Origin: Procambarus clarkii | Lineage: Eukaryota > Arthropoda > Malacostraca > Decapoda > Cambaridae | Length of the DNA: 64,000 nt | Assembly: GCF_040958095.1 (NCBI RefSeq) | Contig: NC_091175.1 | Location: forward strand, 17,665,942-17,729,941 | Direction: 5' to 3' | Part shown: one piece after another, positions 1 through 12,789 of the stretch | How the letters are laid out: every line of letters starts with the position of its first letter | Position numbering within the stretch: the stretch's first letter is position 1 | Notes under the pieces: model-generated | Seen by the model: the letters and a program-made list of their open reading frames with translations, nothing else | Database searches by the model: none | Told to the model about the DNA's origin: nothing | Translations under genes and position numbers: made by a program

Positions 1-505
1 TTGATTCTCTTCTTGCACAAGTCTTTCACTAAACCCTCAGGACATAAAACTTTGCTATTCAAATGGTCATTACTTTCTTACAATTTACTAATTATTTCTA
101 CATGAGAGTTCACTATAGTATCTAATTTTATCATCTTGTTGTGTAGACTGCTTATATCAATGCTTTCTTCATTGAATCCCACAAAATCAAGCTCTTGTTT
201 TGTTTTTTCTCTTGCCAGCGGCCATCTTGAATGTTCTTCTCTGCACTGGAAACACTAGGGCAACTTTTTCTCATCCAATTTTTCACTTCCCTTAGCACAT
301 TCCTGTTATCTCACCTATTTATCAAAAGCACTATACCTTTATGTTCTCTGGGACACCACTCACTATCATCAACCTGTACTACAATACTTAGGAATGTTGA
401 AATATGCTGGAGCTCCTCTGATGCAAGTGTAGACCCTAGGGGTGTCACCTTTTGAATTGTGAAGCATGTGTGTGTGTAATTACCTAAGTGTAGTTACAGG
501 ATGAG
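1..505. other. No gene recognised
   Basis: AT-rich sequence with no exon-like block, tRNA or clear repeat. It is probably intron of the unidentified + strand gene. A short open frame at 231-455 has no recognisable features. Confidence 0.4.
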
Positions 506-507
506 AG

Positions 508-840
508 CTATGCTCGTGGTGTCCCGTCTTCCCAACATTCTTTGTCATATAACGCTTTGAAACTACTGACGGTCTTGGCCTCCACCACCTTCTCACCTAA
601 CTTGTTCCAACCATCTACCACTTTGTTTGCGAAAGTGAATTTTCTTATATTTCTTCGGCATCTGTGTTTAGCTAGTTTAAATCTATGACCTCTTGTTCTT
701 GAAGTTCCAGGTCTCAGGAAATCTTCTCTATCGATTTCATGTGTGTGTGCGACCAACATCGGAAGATGTTGACCAGCATATCTTGCAATTTTAGGGAGTG
801 GAGAGATATGCGAACGTCCCCCAGAAACCCTTGTAAGCAC
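508..840 (-). pseudogene. LINE ORF2 C-terminal remnant
   Basis: The minus strand encodes a 110-residue open frame containing HRFKLAKHRCRRNIRKFTFA and VVDGWNKLGEKVVEAKTV followed by SSFKALYDK. This is the typical tail downstream of reverse transcriptase in arthropod non-LTR retrotransposons. A related, more decayed plus-strand copy is at 36196-36480. Only the 3' end is present. Confidence 0.65.
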
Positions 841-860
841 TGTTGTTTGGTGGCTGAAAG

Positions 861-3800
861 GCGCCCCGGGCCTACCTCCTCACCTCGCTCTGGCACCGCT
901 AACACATTCCCTGCCTGGTGTTTCTCTTCCAATGACAGCTGTGCCTCCTATTGCACCACTCATGAAGTAAGTTCTTGTAATTTTATGTGAAGATCAATAG
1001 ACATTGCACATCTAATTTCAGGACAGCATCTAAGAAGACAGCATTGGCTTGAAACTTGGAATTTGGCCAGAATTGGAACTAAACATGATCGTGTAGTATT
1101 TCCCCACGAATTTCTACTTTCTTTACTGTAGATACATCAGAGGCTGGTTTAAAAGGTTCTCTTTGTGTTAGAGGTAAGAAGATTATATTGGGTCAGCTGG
1201 AATTGGCTTAACCCTTAAGTTGCACAACACATCATATGATGGGTTAAGTGACTTGCTATAAATTGCACATCCCATCATATGATGTATTGGAGTACAGTAC
1301 TACGCAAGATTTAAACAACCCGCGGATACACGGGATTCACCTCACCTTCATCAGGGCTCTTGTAAACAGACGCCATTTAAAAAAAAAATTGTGGGCCAAA
1401 TTCCCGGGTGTGAGGGCCTCGGTAGTGAGTGAGCCATCAAGCCTGACACATGCAGCATGAGCTCACAGCACTGCTGTTCAGCTTGTGACCACAGCATCGC
1501 CTAAAAATACCATAATATACATGTTCATGCAACTACATGTTCACGGGGCCTCGTAGCCTGGTGGATAGCGCGCAGGACTCGTAATTCTGTGGCGCGGGTT
1601 CGATTCCCGCACGAGGCAGAAACAAATGGGCAAAGTTTCTTTCACCCTGAATGCCCCTGTTACCTAGCAGTAAATAGGTACCTGGGTGTTAGTCAGCTGT
1701 CACGGGCTGCTTCCTGGGGGTGGAGGCCTGGTCGAGGACCGGGCCGCGGGGACACTAAAAGCCCCGAAATCATCTCAAGATAACCTCAAGATAACTATTT
1801 AATGATGATGATATTACAGAAGACCCCTGACTGTGACAAAAATGACCAGGATTCTGATAATAGCAGGATTGTTGTGATAATTAGCGCTGTAGTGGAAGGA
1901 GTAATCTTGATGGGGAGGGAGGTAGTCTGCTAGTAGTCAGTAGTCTAGTGGTAGTAGTCAGAGTCTGCTGACTCTGTGTGACCACCTTTTACTGTCTGGA
2001 CTCACTATACCAGTTTAGTTGTTCGTTATGGTAAACAAAACATGCAGATACTTATATATAACGTCTGTATATAAAAGCAAAAACAGTATGGTGGGAGGAG
2101 AATGGTGGCGAGTCAGGTGAGGTGAGGGGAGGGAGGAAGTGGCAGCCAGTGGTGGGCTGCCATTGGCTGCCACTGCCACTGCCACTCAGCATACCAACTT
2201 AGTGGTTCGTTATGGTGAACACGAATGTAGATACTTATATATATCATGTATATACAGTGTAATAACAGCAAAATGAGTGTGGGGGAGAAGCCATTTTGGT
2301 GATGGGTGTGGCAACATCTGCATGATTTGTCATGTTGGTAGGGGTGGCCACTATGCTCTTTGGGTATTATACCGGCTTAGTTGAACAGTTATGGTGAACA
2401 AAACATGTAGATACTTGTATATAACATCTGTATATAGGGTAATAACACCACAAACAGTATTGTTGGGGGTGAAATTTTAGTGTGTCTGACCTTGAATGTG
2501 TGAGGGAAGCAGCCGCCACCTGACTGTGTATAGCGACGTCTCTTAGTGCCTGAACTAACTATAGCAACTTAGTTGTACAGTTGTGGTGAACAAAACATGC
2601 AGATACTTATATATAATGTCTATATATAGTGAATAAAAGCAAAAACAGTATTGTGGGAGGAGAATGTGGGTGAGTCAGGTGAGTTGAGGAAGGAAGTAGC
2701 AGCCAGTGGCAGCCTGCCACTGGCTGCCACTGCCACTGCCACTCAGCATGCCATCTCAGTGGTTCGTTATGGTGGACACGAATGTAGATACTTATATATA
2801 ACATCTGTATATAGTGAATAAAAGCAAAAACAGTATGGTGGGAGGAGAATGTGGGCGAGTGAGGTGTTGAGGGAGTGAGTGGCAGCGAGTGGCTGGCTGG
2901 TGTGTGGCGGTAACTCCTCGTTGCTTTTTGACTCATAATACCAACTTCGTGGATCATTATGGTGAACAAAACATGCAGATACTTGTATATAACCTGTGTA
3001 TATAGTGTAATAACCGACAAAGTATTTGTTCTCTGTTCAATTGATGAACATAATAATTGAATCAACAATATGCACACCATATTTTTGAGTACAGCGATGA
3101 TTCACTAATTTTATTATATAAATATATCACACTACACACTATTGAATAATATTACAGCAAAAAAAAACTACGAAAAATCAATCGGAGACATTGAAATAAT
3201 TAGGTAATTATCTCTTTGTGGCCACTCCTGCATGACAGCTGGGAGCAACAGACCGTCTGGGACGCACGCTGAGTCAGCGCCTGTTTTTTGCCAGACTTCC
3301 CCACACTATAGCAGGCAATATATGCCACTTACAATTTTTGTATTATTTTTCCCATGATCAGAGAACACAAATTACCAGGTTTAGAAGAATTTTTTTTTTT
3401 TTTTTTTTTTTTTTTTGTATGTGCCTGTGGGTGACAAATGCTAATTAGCCCTGAGCAACTCAAGGGTTAAGGGAGCTACTGATTTGGCTTGTTTAGAAAG
3501 GAGCTTTTTATTTAAACCCAAAGACTTATTCTTCTTCGAGCTGTGTTGAAACACTTCATGCTTGTTACGCTTCGATCCCTAATGATCCAGTTGGTTGGAT
3601 AACATTTCTTCCACCCATTGTATCCCAGATTTTTGTCCTCATAAGCCTTCCAAGTGCTATACATTCGTACTAGCTTAGTGTTCTCTCTCCTGATTAACTG
3701 CACATAACCTCTTTTTAGGGCGATGCCTCTCTACCCCCTGGAAAGTTGGAAAAGGGGTTATGATAATTGAATGAATGAATGATGAATTTTTACAACTAGT

Positions 3801-6800
3801 TTGTCATACCCTTCCAAATTATCAGCACTATGTTACTGATATTACTTAATATCATTGCTCTTTGTTTATTCATTTGCTATTTTGCTTATCTTGTTAACTT
3901 ATTTGTTGTATTTACCTAGAAATCTAACTGCAAACATTTTGAAAGTGTCAGCAGCCAGTGGTTCGTACTCGAAGCCCAGGGGCCAGATTCACGAAGCAGT
4001 TACGCACGTTCTAACGAACGTGTACATCTTTCCCTAATCTTTGACATCTTTCCCTAATCTTTGACGGCTTTGGTTACATTTATTAAATAGTTTACAAGCA
4101 TAAAAACTTCCCAATCAACTGTTGTTATTGTTATAAACAGTCTCCTGGTGCTTTGAAACTCATTAACTGTTTAATAATTGTAAACAAAGCCACCAATGAT
4201 TGAGAAAAGATGTACAGATCGTAAGTGCTTGCGAGCCTGCTTTGGGAATCTGGCCCCAGAATCCTTTTCCTTTAGGGCATTACCACCAAAACCATTTTTC
4301 TTATCCTAACCAGGTAAGGAGTCGACCTGTAGGCTTCATGGTACACAACACGTTCTTTTCCGCCACTGACCTTGTTTGGTTTTAAGTGGTAAAGATAATA
4401 GTGAGAAAGTCTCCTAACCTCGTGGCTTTAAATTGCCAAATATTTAGAGTTTTTGCAGATTATTTTTTTAAATCTGGTAGTAAAAAAATATTGACCATCT
4501 CATTTTTTCTTCCATTGCTTTGTACAAGTGTATGTGGTGTTATGTTTCCAGGTGGTGTGTTGAAGCCCCATTCTTTGAAGACACAGATAATTCTTCAGAA
4601 TCACTAGGGAGAAAACTAAGTCTGCCTAAACTAATTGAAGGAGAAGCATTATTTGATAATAAGCCTACCTTATCAAAATCAGGGCCAGCAGAGAGCACTG
4701 ACTTGTATTCTCAGCTGCATCTTTCCATTCTTCAAACCTTGCAAAATGTGCCTTCTGTTCGTGCCCGCATGACACAAAAACAGGTATGTGTGCTGCTTGA
4801 TGAATAATGAACATAAATAGTATGATGGTAATGTTTTAGTTTTAATATGGCCTGTCAAGGGGTTAAAATGACTGGATATAAATGAATAAAAAGAGTATAA
4901 TAATAATAATAATTTATTCACAAGAAGGTTGGTGAGATTACATTAAATTGGTATTTGTACAATCTTGCAAAGCCACTAATACGCATAGTGTTTTGGGCAG
5001 AAAGTAATAATAGATAAATCTAAACAAGGTTTTAAATATATCAACATAAAATAAAACTTAAAACAATGGATATAAATTGGATTACTTTAGAGTCAGAAAG
5101 ACCTATGTATGTACTTGTTTGGAAAGAGGGTTGTTGATTTATGGAACGGATTACTGGGTAACATAATAGATGTGGCTTGATTGTTTTATGGATAGACATA
5201 TGTATGAATGAGTTTAATGGAATATAATAGGAGATGCCTCGTATTGGCTAATGGACTTCCACAATTTCATTTATTCTTTTGTGCTTAATTAAATGTAATA
5301 CACAATATTATTAGCAACTGATTTACATAAATATCTCACTGCTATTTGCTTAGCTTCATGGTGCAGTAGAGTTGATACTCAGTCATATCTTTAAGAATTA
5401 GCAAAGCAATTAAATGTTACTTTTATTTTACAATGTGACTGGCTTCCAGGTGCTGTGTCCAAAACATGTGACGAGTGTTGTTGATGCAGTGTGTGAAAGA
5501 ATAAGAAGTTGCAGGTCAGAAAACGAAGAGGCTGTGAACATGTCACTGGACAGACTTGCTCAGATTATATTAGTTGCCTTACACACGGAATCTCTCTCTG
5601 GATCCCTTAGTAAGTATATATTTTTATGATGAAAGCACAATAGCGTGAATAAACGGAGTCAAGTAGTACTTCTGGTTGAGATACTACTTTTAAACACATC
5701 AAGGGCCAGTTAGTATTGCTTGTACCTAAGGAGTTCAGAAAATGCAGGGCACCGGTTCGATTCCAGTGTTTGTCTCAGTCCTCAATATTTATTCATCTTT
5801 TCCTTACTTATTTTCTCAATCTTTATTTTTGACCCTCCCTTCCCATGCTTTACTTTCATAATTTCACCTGTCTATGTCAATTTCTCCTAAATATAAGCGG
5901 TAATCAGTGCTCAGTTTTATCTTTTCATTTCATAAGATTTCATTCTATCTTATTGTTACTTTTCATTTTTATTTGTAAGATTTTTCTGGTGGAGAGCCAA
6001 GTTGGCTCCCCAGAGCTATTCTAGCTGATATGTATATCATTAGACTTTGGCATCAGTAAGTGTAGATAAAGTTTTAGGCCTACCAGGGATCACGAGCCAG
6101 AACCTGGCTCCCTCAGAGAGACACGAGGAGCAATGGCCTATAGAAATGCACATGTGATTTGGAGCATTTTGCTATTGACCAAGCCAGACACCCAGAAATG
6201 TAAGTGCTTCAAAACAAACCCTAATTTTAGTTAAAACAACTAAAGAAGACTAACGAGTGGACAGAACTCTCCAATTGAAAATGAGCAAATGAGCATGATG
6301 TCACACGTGCCTTGCTGCATGTCTGCTCAGCTTCCCCTTCCCCAAGGAAAAAGAGGGAGCCCCAGACCCACCGCACCGGCGATCCACCCTTCAATTCTTG
6401 GCTGATGTGATTGTGGCTCGGTTGTGTGGCTCTAGCTCTAGATTCTCGGTGTAGTGCTGGGCCTTGCGTCCAGTACTGATCTTACAGTAGCGTGCGAGCT
6501 GGGAGTAATATTCACAGGTACTTAGGCTGCGTATGCTGAGGGTTCCTTTTCCTGAGTGCCCTGTAAGTACCGCCCTGGGGGTTTGGGGTTATCTTCCACA
6601 AGTCACAGTGGGGGTCTACCTCTGTTGGTCTTTTGCTGCTTGGTGATTGACCGCCCTGAATGTGTTGGGGGGGGGGAGGGGTTTCCTCCCTTGTTTACCT
6701 TGGGGTAAGTGGTAGTTTTTGCACTGGTAGGGGCACGGGGTACTGCGCAGCTAGTTTTCACCTATTACAGCAGCCGGCTCTGTTCCTCCTGGGTACGTTG

Positions 6801-9800
6801 TCCTCTTGCGGGGTTTTTCTTTTCATCTTTGTTTTTGCCTGGTGGGGAGGTCTGCATTTGTGTCCCTTGCCCCTGTTATGTTAGGGTCTTGACCTTTGGT
6901 GTTCGATGGTACCCCCAGCTTGGCCCCCGTGAGTGGACACATCCCGGGGGTTCAGTTTTAGCAGTTTGTTTGGTAGCTTTGGGTGCCGGTTAGCAGTACC
7001 CTACCTGGGCTTACCCTTAGCAATACCACTCTAAGGGACCTGGGAATCCCCACGGGGGTGCACGGGGTCCAATGGATGCGACCCCTGGGTCCCCTCTTTC
7101 CTTGTGCGAGTTTGTGGGTTGCTCTGTCCACTTGTTTCAGGGTGACGCTCATTGTTTTTGCCTCCATCATGCTGCCTGTTAGGTCAGTGACACCTTCGAC
7201 CCAGAGTCCTGTGAGCTTTGTTGCTTGTTTGTGACTCAATTCACCCAATCCACTGATGACATTATTCGGGTGCAGGTAGCTCAAGCATTGCATGCTGGGT
7301 GTAGGTTACTGCAACGTGCTAGGTTGTTTGCTTCCCCAGATGCCCCGAGGCTGCCCACGCTTTGCTTATAGGGATCGAGACTTGGGGGTGTTGGTCACTT
7401 CGGCCTTGGTTCCGTCCGGACCCCCCACACTCTTCCCCCCCATCCCCCCCGGCCACCTTGCTTCCAGCTCCGAGGTGTCTGAGGGCTTCGGGATCGGGGC
7501 ATGGTTCGAGGTTTCTGAGACTCGGGCAGTTTTGGGGGTTGCTCCTTCCGGGGTCGCAACGGAGCCATTTGAATCTTTTCCTCCAGTCGTAGCACCAGGG
7601 TCTGACCAGTGGGCCTCTTCTCTTCCTGCTTTTCCGACTGCCCCAGTTTTTTCTTGTGAGGCCGGGGTTTTGGAGGATGACTCTTTCCCGGGGCCTAATG
7701 TGGAGAGTCCCCAGGATTGGGGAGGAGCTGACTTGGGAGCCTTCTGCCCAGTTGGACCCCGCCTTGGTTTCAACCCTCTGAGCGGGGCTTTCTGTTACAA
7801 GGAGTGGGGTTATCCTTTCCCTCTCTATGTACGAGTTAGTTTTGGTGTCGGCCCCTCCCCGGGTTCGGTTTCGTGTCCCTTCGGGTCCGTCGGTTCCATG
7901 TCCCTTCGGGTCCGTCCGGTTCCATCCTTCTTATGGGTAGTTTTACCCACTTTCTCAACATTCTTATCTAGGACATGTATTCTTCTACATCATGTCACAA
8001 TCGTGTGAGAATCGTCTTGGGATCTTGCATGACCCTTGGTCACGTATGCCAATGGTCCCATATGTGTCTCCGTGATTTTGTGCTCAATTATCGAAGGTCT
8101 CAAAGGTTCGAGAAGCACTTCGATAATTCAAATATTATTGGAACATCTGTCGATTTCTGGTGAGGATTACCGCCTGTCCTTTCTAGGCCTCGTTTGTCCT
8201 GTTCCGTACTACTTATCATTTTTCAATACTATACCTAATTATTTTATGCTCGCATCTTCTCTCCGTCATCTGTCTCGGCAATAACGATAATAGTTAAATA
8301 AGCATTGTCGGCTACCCTCCCAGAAAGAAGGGTGGAGCTAGCTTGGACCTCATGCATCCTGAGCATGGCCCGAGGAAGATTGTTTTGTTTATGGTCTTAT
8401 TTATGTTTATGATCCAAAAATGGATTGTTTTGTAGGCATGAACTCCATGCATATTGACTGATGCCAGAAAGTTATACATATACATATCAGCCGGGATAGC
8501 TCCGGGAAGCCTCTGGGACTCACCTAGAAAATGGCGTTTTATTATATTCAACGCTGATTTTTTGCAGGCGATATGTGGGACTCACTGCACAGGCTACCGA
8601 CACAAAACCGTCTTATCTCTACTCTTTTGACAACACGAGAAGCTCGGTGACTACAAGAATTAGAGTGAATTTCAAGTGTTATTGTTACTTTTTAAAAAAT
8701 ATGTGAAAAGACCATTGCTGACAAGATTTATAAACCCCACTAAAACTTAAATTTGTTTAAGAAACATTTGTTTTGTTATTATTGGAGCCCATCCTCCTGT
8801 TTAGGTAGTACTTATAGTAATGATGAGGACCATTGTACATATTATTTAATGTAAAAGGCAATTGGAAAGTTGAAATACTGCGTATTGAATTTGCACAACC
8901 AAGAATAGTTTTTGTATTCATGTTGCAAAGAAAACCTAACGTAACCTTCCTAGGCCTAATGCACACCATCTGAGGCCAAATATAATACATATATGTGCTA
9001 TTCTATGCCTAGGAATATTAAAGATTTTATTTTATTTTATTTTTTTGGGCTTAATTTTGTTTGGACTCTTATGCAGCGAATACAGTAATACCAATTTCCA
9101 CTATTTAATTATCCATTACATACAATGGTCCACACATAGTTGCAAAAAGTACTGTCTAAACAGGAGGATGGGTTATTAACTTACTGCTACAGTTAAAGCA
9201 GGTAAACTTCCACGAAAGTCAATCTCATTTTATTATTGTTATTTTTAGCCATTTACTGTGTAAGACTAAAAGAAAGTAATTGATGAACTATGTAAAATTT
9301 TAATGTAAAAAATGTGTCCCTCTTTTTTGCTTCTTTGGAAGCCATCATAATATGATTTATTATATTATGATGGTTTATTGGGAGTGATACTTTCTGCTAA
9401 TACTAGTATTAGGAGTAATACTTTCTGGTTATATATTTTTTAGTTCTCTAATTATGCAACCTGTCATCCAAAAATGATAGTACACAAATTATAGTAACTA
9501 CTGGTTAAACTTACAAAAATAGGCTGTTACATCCAAAAAAAATCTTATTTTGTGCGGATAATTTTGTAGAGGGCATGAGAAACAAGGCAACAACCAAACC
9601 TAAACTTTTCTAGGCCTATTAAAGCAGACGTGTACTAAATTAGGACTATGAGATATATATTAGGCTTATGATAGCTTATTTAGGCCTAGGAGAGGTTAGG
9701 TTATATAGATACTGTTTGGCACGCCATTTGGAGTATTGCAGTAGTACAATGTGCAAACTTTATTTGGGTACAACAGCCTGTTTTCATATGTTCAACTAGT

Positions 9801-12659
9801 AGTTGCAATATGTACTATCATTTCTAGAGGATGGGTTGAACTATGTAATATACATTTCTTTTACAAATGAGTATGCAGACGACGAGTCGCAATAATGTGG
9901 CTGAAGATATGATGAACAAGCCACACACCAGGAGATGGAGAAATGACGTTTCAATCTGTCCTGGACCATTATTAATCCTGGACATTATCTTTGACCTCGA
10001 CTTGATAATGGTCCAGGTTGGATCGAAGCGCCATCGTTTCTCCATCATCTGGTGTGTGTGGTTTGGTCATCATACAAATGAGTATTACATATATGCCTTT
10101 TCTTTCTTGCATCTGGAGACTGTTGTCATTAGATGGGGTAAATGTGTTATTTTAAGGACAGGTCGGCCACACGTGCCCCTGAAGCATTACCAGTAACATA
10201 CGACTTGATAATGGTCCAGAACGAACTGAAACGTCGTCGTTTCTCCATCTTCTGATGTGTGGTTTGGTCATCATCACTTCCTGTAACAGTTCATTTCTGT
10301 GGCTAAACTCACATTGGAGTTCCACTCGGCGATGTGCTCCCTTTTCTCACCTTCACGTTGCTCCTTCATTAAATACTATTGTCTCTTACTGTTTTAATTG
10401 TTTTTCCTTGCACTTTTCAGCTGTTAAAAGATTTTTTTTTTTCATATGTCAAGGGTAATTATCTTGTAGTGCAGGGGGCTGTGTCCTTGGCTCACAACCG
10501 AAGACCCCATGTTCAATCCCCCGTCCAGGACACAAACAGTTGGGCACATATTTTTTTCACATAGAAGTAAACAGGTACAGTAATTGGAAGTTAGGCATCT
10601 GTTGTGGGTTTCTTACTGGAGAAGGTCATCACTGGTTAACCTAGCCCTAGTTTCCAACTATGGGAAACTATAAGGTGAAGCATAACAGTTTTGAGTTTTC
10701 TTGAAAAGTCTTAAATATCATTAAAAGGATTTTAAATGTCTATAGATTATGTACATGAAAACTCCACTCTTCACAGTGTTGTAACTCGCCAATACACTGT
10801 ATCCATGACCACAACCCAATAACCTTAACCACAACACCGTAACCCTAGCTACAACTCCATAGTCCTAACCAGCACTCTTACTCTCTCTTAAGCCCCATAA
10901 CCAAAACAAATTCAGAACCATCACCACAACTCCTTATTCCTCTCCACAACTCGATAATCCTCACCACAACCTCGTAACTCTAAATAAAAACCTGGTAGCT
11001 CAACCCATATCATAAACCTTACCAGAACTCTATAAACCAACTCTACAACCAACATAACCTTCAATCATTACCTGAGGGCCACTATCACCAGTGGTCTCAA
11101 TGGGGCCTTGACAAAGGAGGCCTGGCCCCTTACCCCAATCATTATACCCGAGAATTTTTTCCACTTGAATTTTAAACTGAAATAATGTCTTGGCATATAC
11201 AGCTATGGCAGGTAGGCAATATTGTCTCTTATTAAGGTTTATTACCTTATGGTTGAGAAAGCATTGGGTTACTCTCCTGCATTATGGCTTGTTGAGCGTA
11301 AAACTGTTACCTCTTGTGTGCATTTTAATGGATTGTTTAAATAAAGTCATATGGATTAATGTCTTGCAATATGTTCAGTATCTTATAGGCTTAGATGAGA
11401 CGAGCCCTGTTGTGTTGTGTTGCATAATCATGTTGTTGGTATGATAGCTATGATGTATTTTGTTATGACCAACGTGCAAGGCCTTGCATTTTTCACTATT
11501 GAAAAGCATTGTCTGTATTTTGACCATTGTAATGTCATTGATGTACAGTACTGTATATGACAAAACGGGTTTGCCCCAACAATTGAATCTTGAAGTAAAG
11601 TACTGTCCTCTACTCTATATTTTTCCAGTCAGATTAGTTTTCATTTAGGATGAGCTTTTGCCTTCTTCATTTTAACCATTCTTATTATCGATTCCAGTAT
11701 TTCATAGTTTATTCCATGAGCTTGCAATTCCTGTGAGTCTTTCATGTGGTACATTATCAAAAGCTACATCTTCTCGCAGTCCTTTGTCTCATAGCTGGTT
11801 ACAGTTTCCATAAATGTGAATAGGTTAGTTAGGCATGAATTGTTTTTTTACAAAACCATGTTGTGTTGATTTTATAAGATTGTGCATCGTGAGATGTGAA
11901 TGGTTTCCTCAGGATTCTCTCCACAAGCTTGCAGATATGTGAAGCTGAGAGAAATTGTCACAGCTCTTAGATAAGGGGTCAGCAAACTTCAAATAACTTT
12001 CAAGACAATCTTCCCTAGGCTGTTTATAGCAAAGTTTGATGGAAATAATAAGCAGTTTCTATGCTTTTGGAGACATGAGCACCCTGGAAACACAAACCGA
12101 AACTCTCTATTTTCCGCTTGTTACAACTTGTAATAAAGTTGTTACATCTTGGCTTAACATGTTTATGACGTATTAGAACGTTGTTACAACTTGCTATATT
12201 GGTTGTTATAACGAGTTAGGAGGTGATAAAACTTGTTCGAACGTTGTACCAACGTCGTAGTTTCGGTGTGCGTTTGGCAGGCAGTTACTACCCACCTAAA
12301 GTAATTAATGTTTGGTAAAATATTCATATAACAATAATATTTATACCTTGACAGTAATGTATTATGAACATTATGCATCTTGAATTATTAATTTATTGAG
12401 GATGATACTGGTAAATATAATAAAAATAATCATTGTTATTCACACATACAGTATATACATTAGAACATGTTAAAGTGGTTAATTAGTAGGTACAATAGTT
12501 GTCTACAGTATAAGCCATCAAAGAATTTCTTAAGCTTGACTTTACCAATAATTATTTAATTTATAATGCTGAGTTTGTACTTTCTTTTTAGGTCCTGGAT
12601 ACATGACAAATGAAAATGTTTTGTTACAAAAAATACAGAAATATATAGCTGTATTTTAA
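861..12659 (+). CDS. Unidentified host gene, 3' part (4 candidate exons)
   Basis: Candidate exons are ~861-966, 4552-4783, 5450-5609 and 12592-12659, ending at TAA. Each internal junction has AG/GT sites and phases agree: 966 ends phase 2 before GTAAGT, 4552 supplies one base, 4783 ends phase 0 before GTATGT, 5609 ends phase 1 before GTAAGT, and 12592 supplies two bases. The first exon is proline-rich (PPIAPLMK joined to WCVEAPFFED). The middle exons encode a helical, charged stretch (LYSQLHLSILQTLQNV; CPKHVTSVVDAVCERIRSC; MSLDRLAQIILVALHTES). The last exon ends ...LLQKIQKYIAVF-stop. I do not recognise the family; a helical scaffold protein is only an impression. The left edge of the first exon is unsure because a LINE remnant abuts it, and the N-terminal part must lie upstream of the window. 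The two middle exons are most secure; the first and last are plausible by phase. Confidence 0.6.
1547..1795 (+). mobile_element. tRNA-derived SINE
   Basis: The head (1549-1618) still folds as a tRNA: acceptor GCCTCGT pairs with ACGAGGC, a T-arm contains GGTTCGATTCC, and the anticodon loop would read CGT. It is followed by the SINE body (TTTCTTTCACCCTGA, CCCCTGTTACCTAGCAGTAA, GGGCCGCGGGGACAC) and the tail CATCTCAAGATAACCTC. Body copies recur at 35185, 38985 and 42845, so this is a SINE and not a single-copy tRNA gene. Confidence 0.9.
1985..3040. repeat. ~185-bp tandem satellite, 5-6 units
   Basis: The anchor GATACTTRTATATA recurs near 2047, 2231, 2409, 2601, 2787 and 2979, spaced 178-192 bp. 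Each unit has a 'GGTTCGTTATGGTGAACA' block, a GGGAGGAGAATG block and, in several, a run of GCCACT triplets. The long minus-strand frame at 2607-3080 is an artefact of this array. Confidence 0.85.
3391..3416. repeat. Poly-T tract
   Basis: An uninterrupted T run of about 26 bases, probably the reverse-strand poly(A) tail of a retroposed sequence. Confidence 0.7.
3979..4257. mobile_element. MITE with GGGGCCAGATTC termini
   Basis: The 279-bp element begins GGGGCCAGATTC and ends GAATCTGGCCCC. Homology between the arms continues inward for roughly 100 bases (TGTACATCTTT, GGCTTTG and AATAGTTTAC-like blocks). The left arm has an internal duplication of CATCTTTCCCTAATCTTTGA. No coding capacity. Confidence 0.75.
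4890..5035 (-). repeat. Truncated LINE/SINE-tail repeat
   Basis: A (TAA)n/TTTATT tract is followed by TACAATCTTGCAAAGCCACTA and CGCATAGTGTTTTGGGCAG, a diverged minus-strand copy of the 3' tail shared by the SINE at 52208 and the LINE at 48241. It lies in an intron of the unidentified gene. Confidence 0.45.
5978..8536 (+). mobile_element. Retroelement with inverted termini, gag-like ORF (DIRS-like?)
   Basis: The left end (TTTTCTGGTGGAGAGCCAAG ... GAGCTATTCTAGCTGATATG) is an inverted copy of the right end (CATATCAGCCGGGATAGCTC ... TAGAAAATGGCG), with homology for about 100 bases. Between them is GC-richer sequence with a degenerate frame (about 7195-7360 then 7435-8008 in shifting frames) reading CELC...HAGCRLLQRARL and a Pro/Ser/Gly-rich region. 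The same protein-like region occurs on the minus strand at 42834-42157. No reverse transcriptase or recombinase motif is visible, so this copy is non-autonomous or deleted. DIRS-like is a best guess from the inverted termini; another decapod element class is possible. Confidence 0.45.
8788..9172. mobile_element. MITE, long terminal inverted repeats (CCCATCCTCCTG)
   Basis: Left arm CCCATCCTCCTGTTTAGGTA is matched by an inverted right arm ending ACAGGAGGATGGG. Inner parts also pair (GACCATTGTACAT with ATACAATGGTC). About 385 bp, noncoding. Confidence 0.7.
9456..9838. mobile_element. MITE, same terminal family
   Basis: Left GCAACCTGTCATCC...ATGATAGTAC pairs with right GTACTATCATTTCTAGAGGA plus TGGGTTG. 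Pairing continues through ACTACTGGTTAAAC / GTTCAACTAGTAGT and AATAGGCTGT / ACAGCCTGTT, giving arms of about 80 bp. Noncoding. Confidence 0.65.
9909..10073. repeat. Foldback repeat unit
   Basis: Left arm (ATGAACAAGCCACACACC ... CTGGACCATTAT) and right arm (ATAATGGTCCAGG ... GGTGTGTGTGGTTTGGTCAT) form an imperfect palindrome around a ~30-base centre. A third partial copy in the right-arm orientation lies at 10201-10280. Confidence 0.7.
10466..10645 (+). mobile_element. Degenerate tRNA-type SINE
   Basis: Diverged tRNA-like head with a TGTTCAATCCC T-arm, then GTAAACAGGTACAG and CATCTGTTGTGGGTTTC body blocks. Related copies are at 57640, 57845 and, inverted, 52500. Confidence 0.5.
10780..11060. 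repeat. CAACAC/CATAACC-rich degenerate simple repeat
   Basis: About 280 bases are composed of diverged short units of the kind 'ACAACTCCATAACCCTAACC' on the plus strand. It resembles decayed telomere-like or minisatellite sequence and has no coding capacity. Confidence 0.45.
11200..11460 (-). pseudogene. LINE 3'-end remnant
   Basis: Read on the minus strand, the sequence matches the HDRADLIEAFKILN...TRGNSFKLNKP type LINE ORF tail seen on the plus strand at 14053, with many substitutions. Confidence 0.5.
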
Positions 12660-12789
12660 ACTCTTTACCACTGAAATATCTAAAGTTTAAATGAAAATAT
12701 TGTATATATACAGTACAAATAAGTACTGTACCTGTAATTGTCAAAAGAAAGGTGCTAAGACTATATAGCACTGTCACTGGATATTCAAA

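Noticed and set aside
1549-1618. Functional tRNA gene
   Set aside because: It folds well, but it is followed directly by a SINE body and tail found at several other sites in the window, so it is a SINE head.
2607-3080. 157-residue minus-strand protein
   Set aside because: It is read out of the ~185-bp satellite and contains the repeat period.
7292-8008. 238-residue host protein gene
   Set aside because: The region recurs in diverged form at 42834-42157 and lies between inverted termini, so it belongs to a mobile element.
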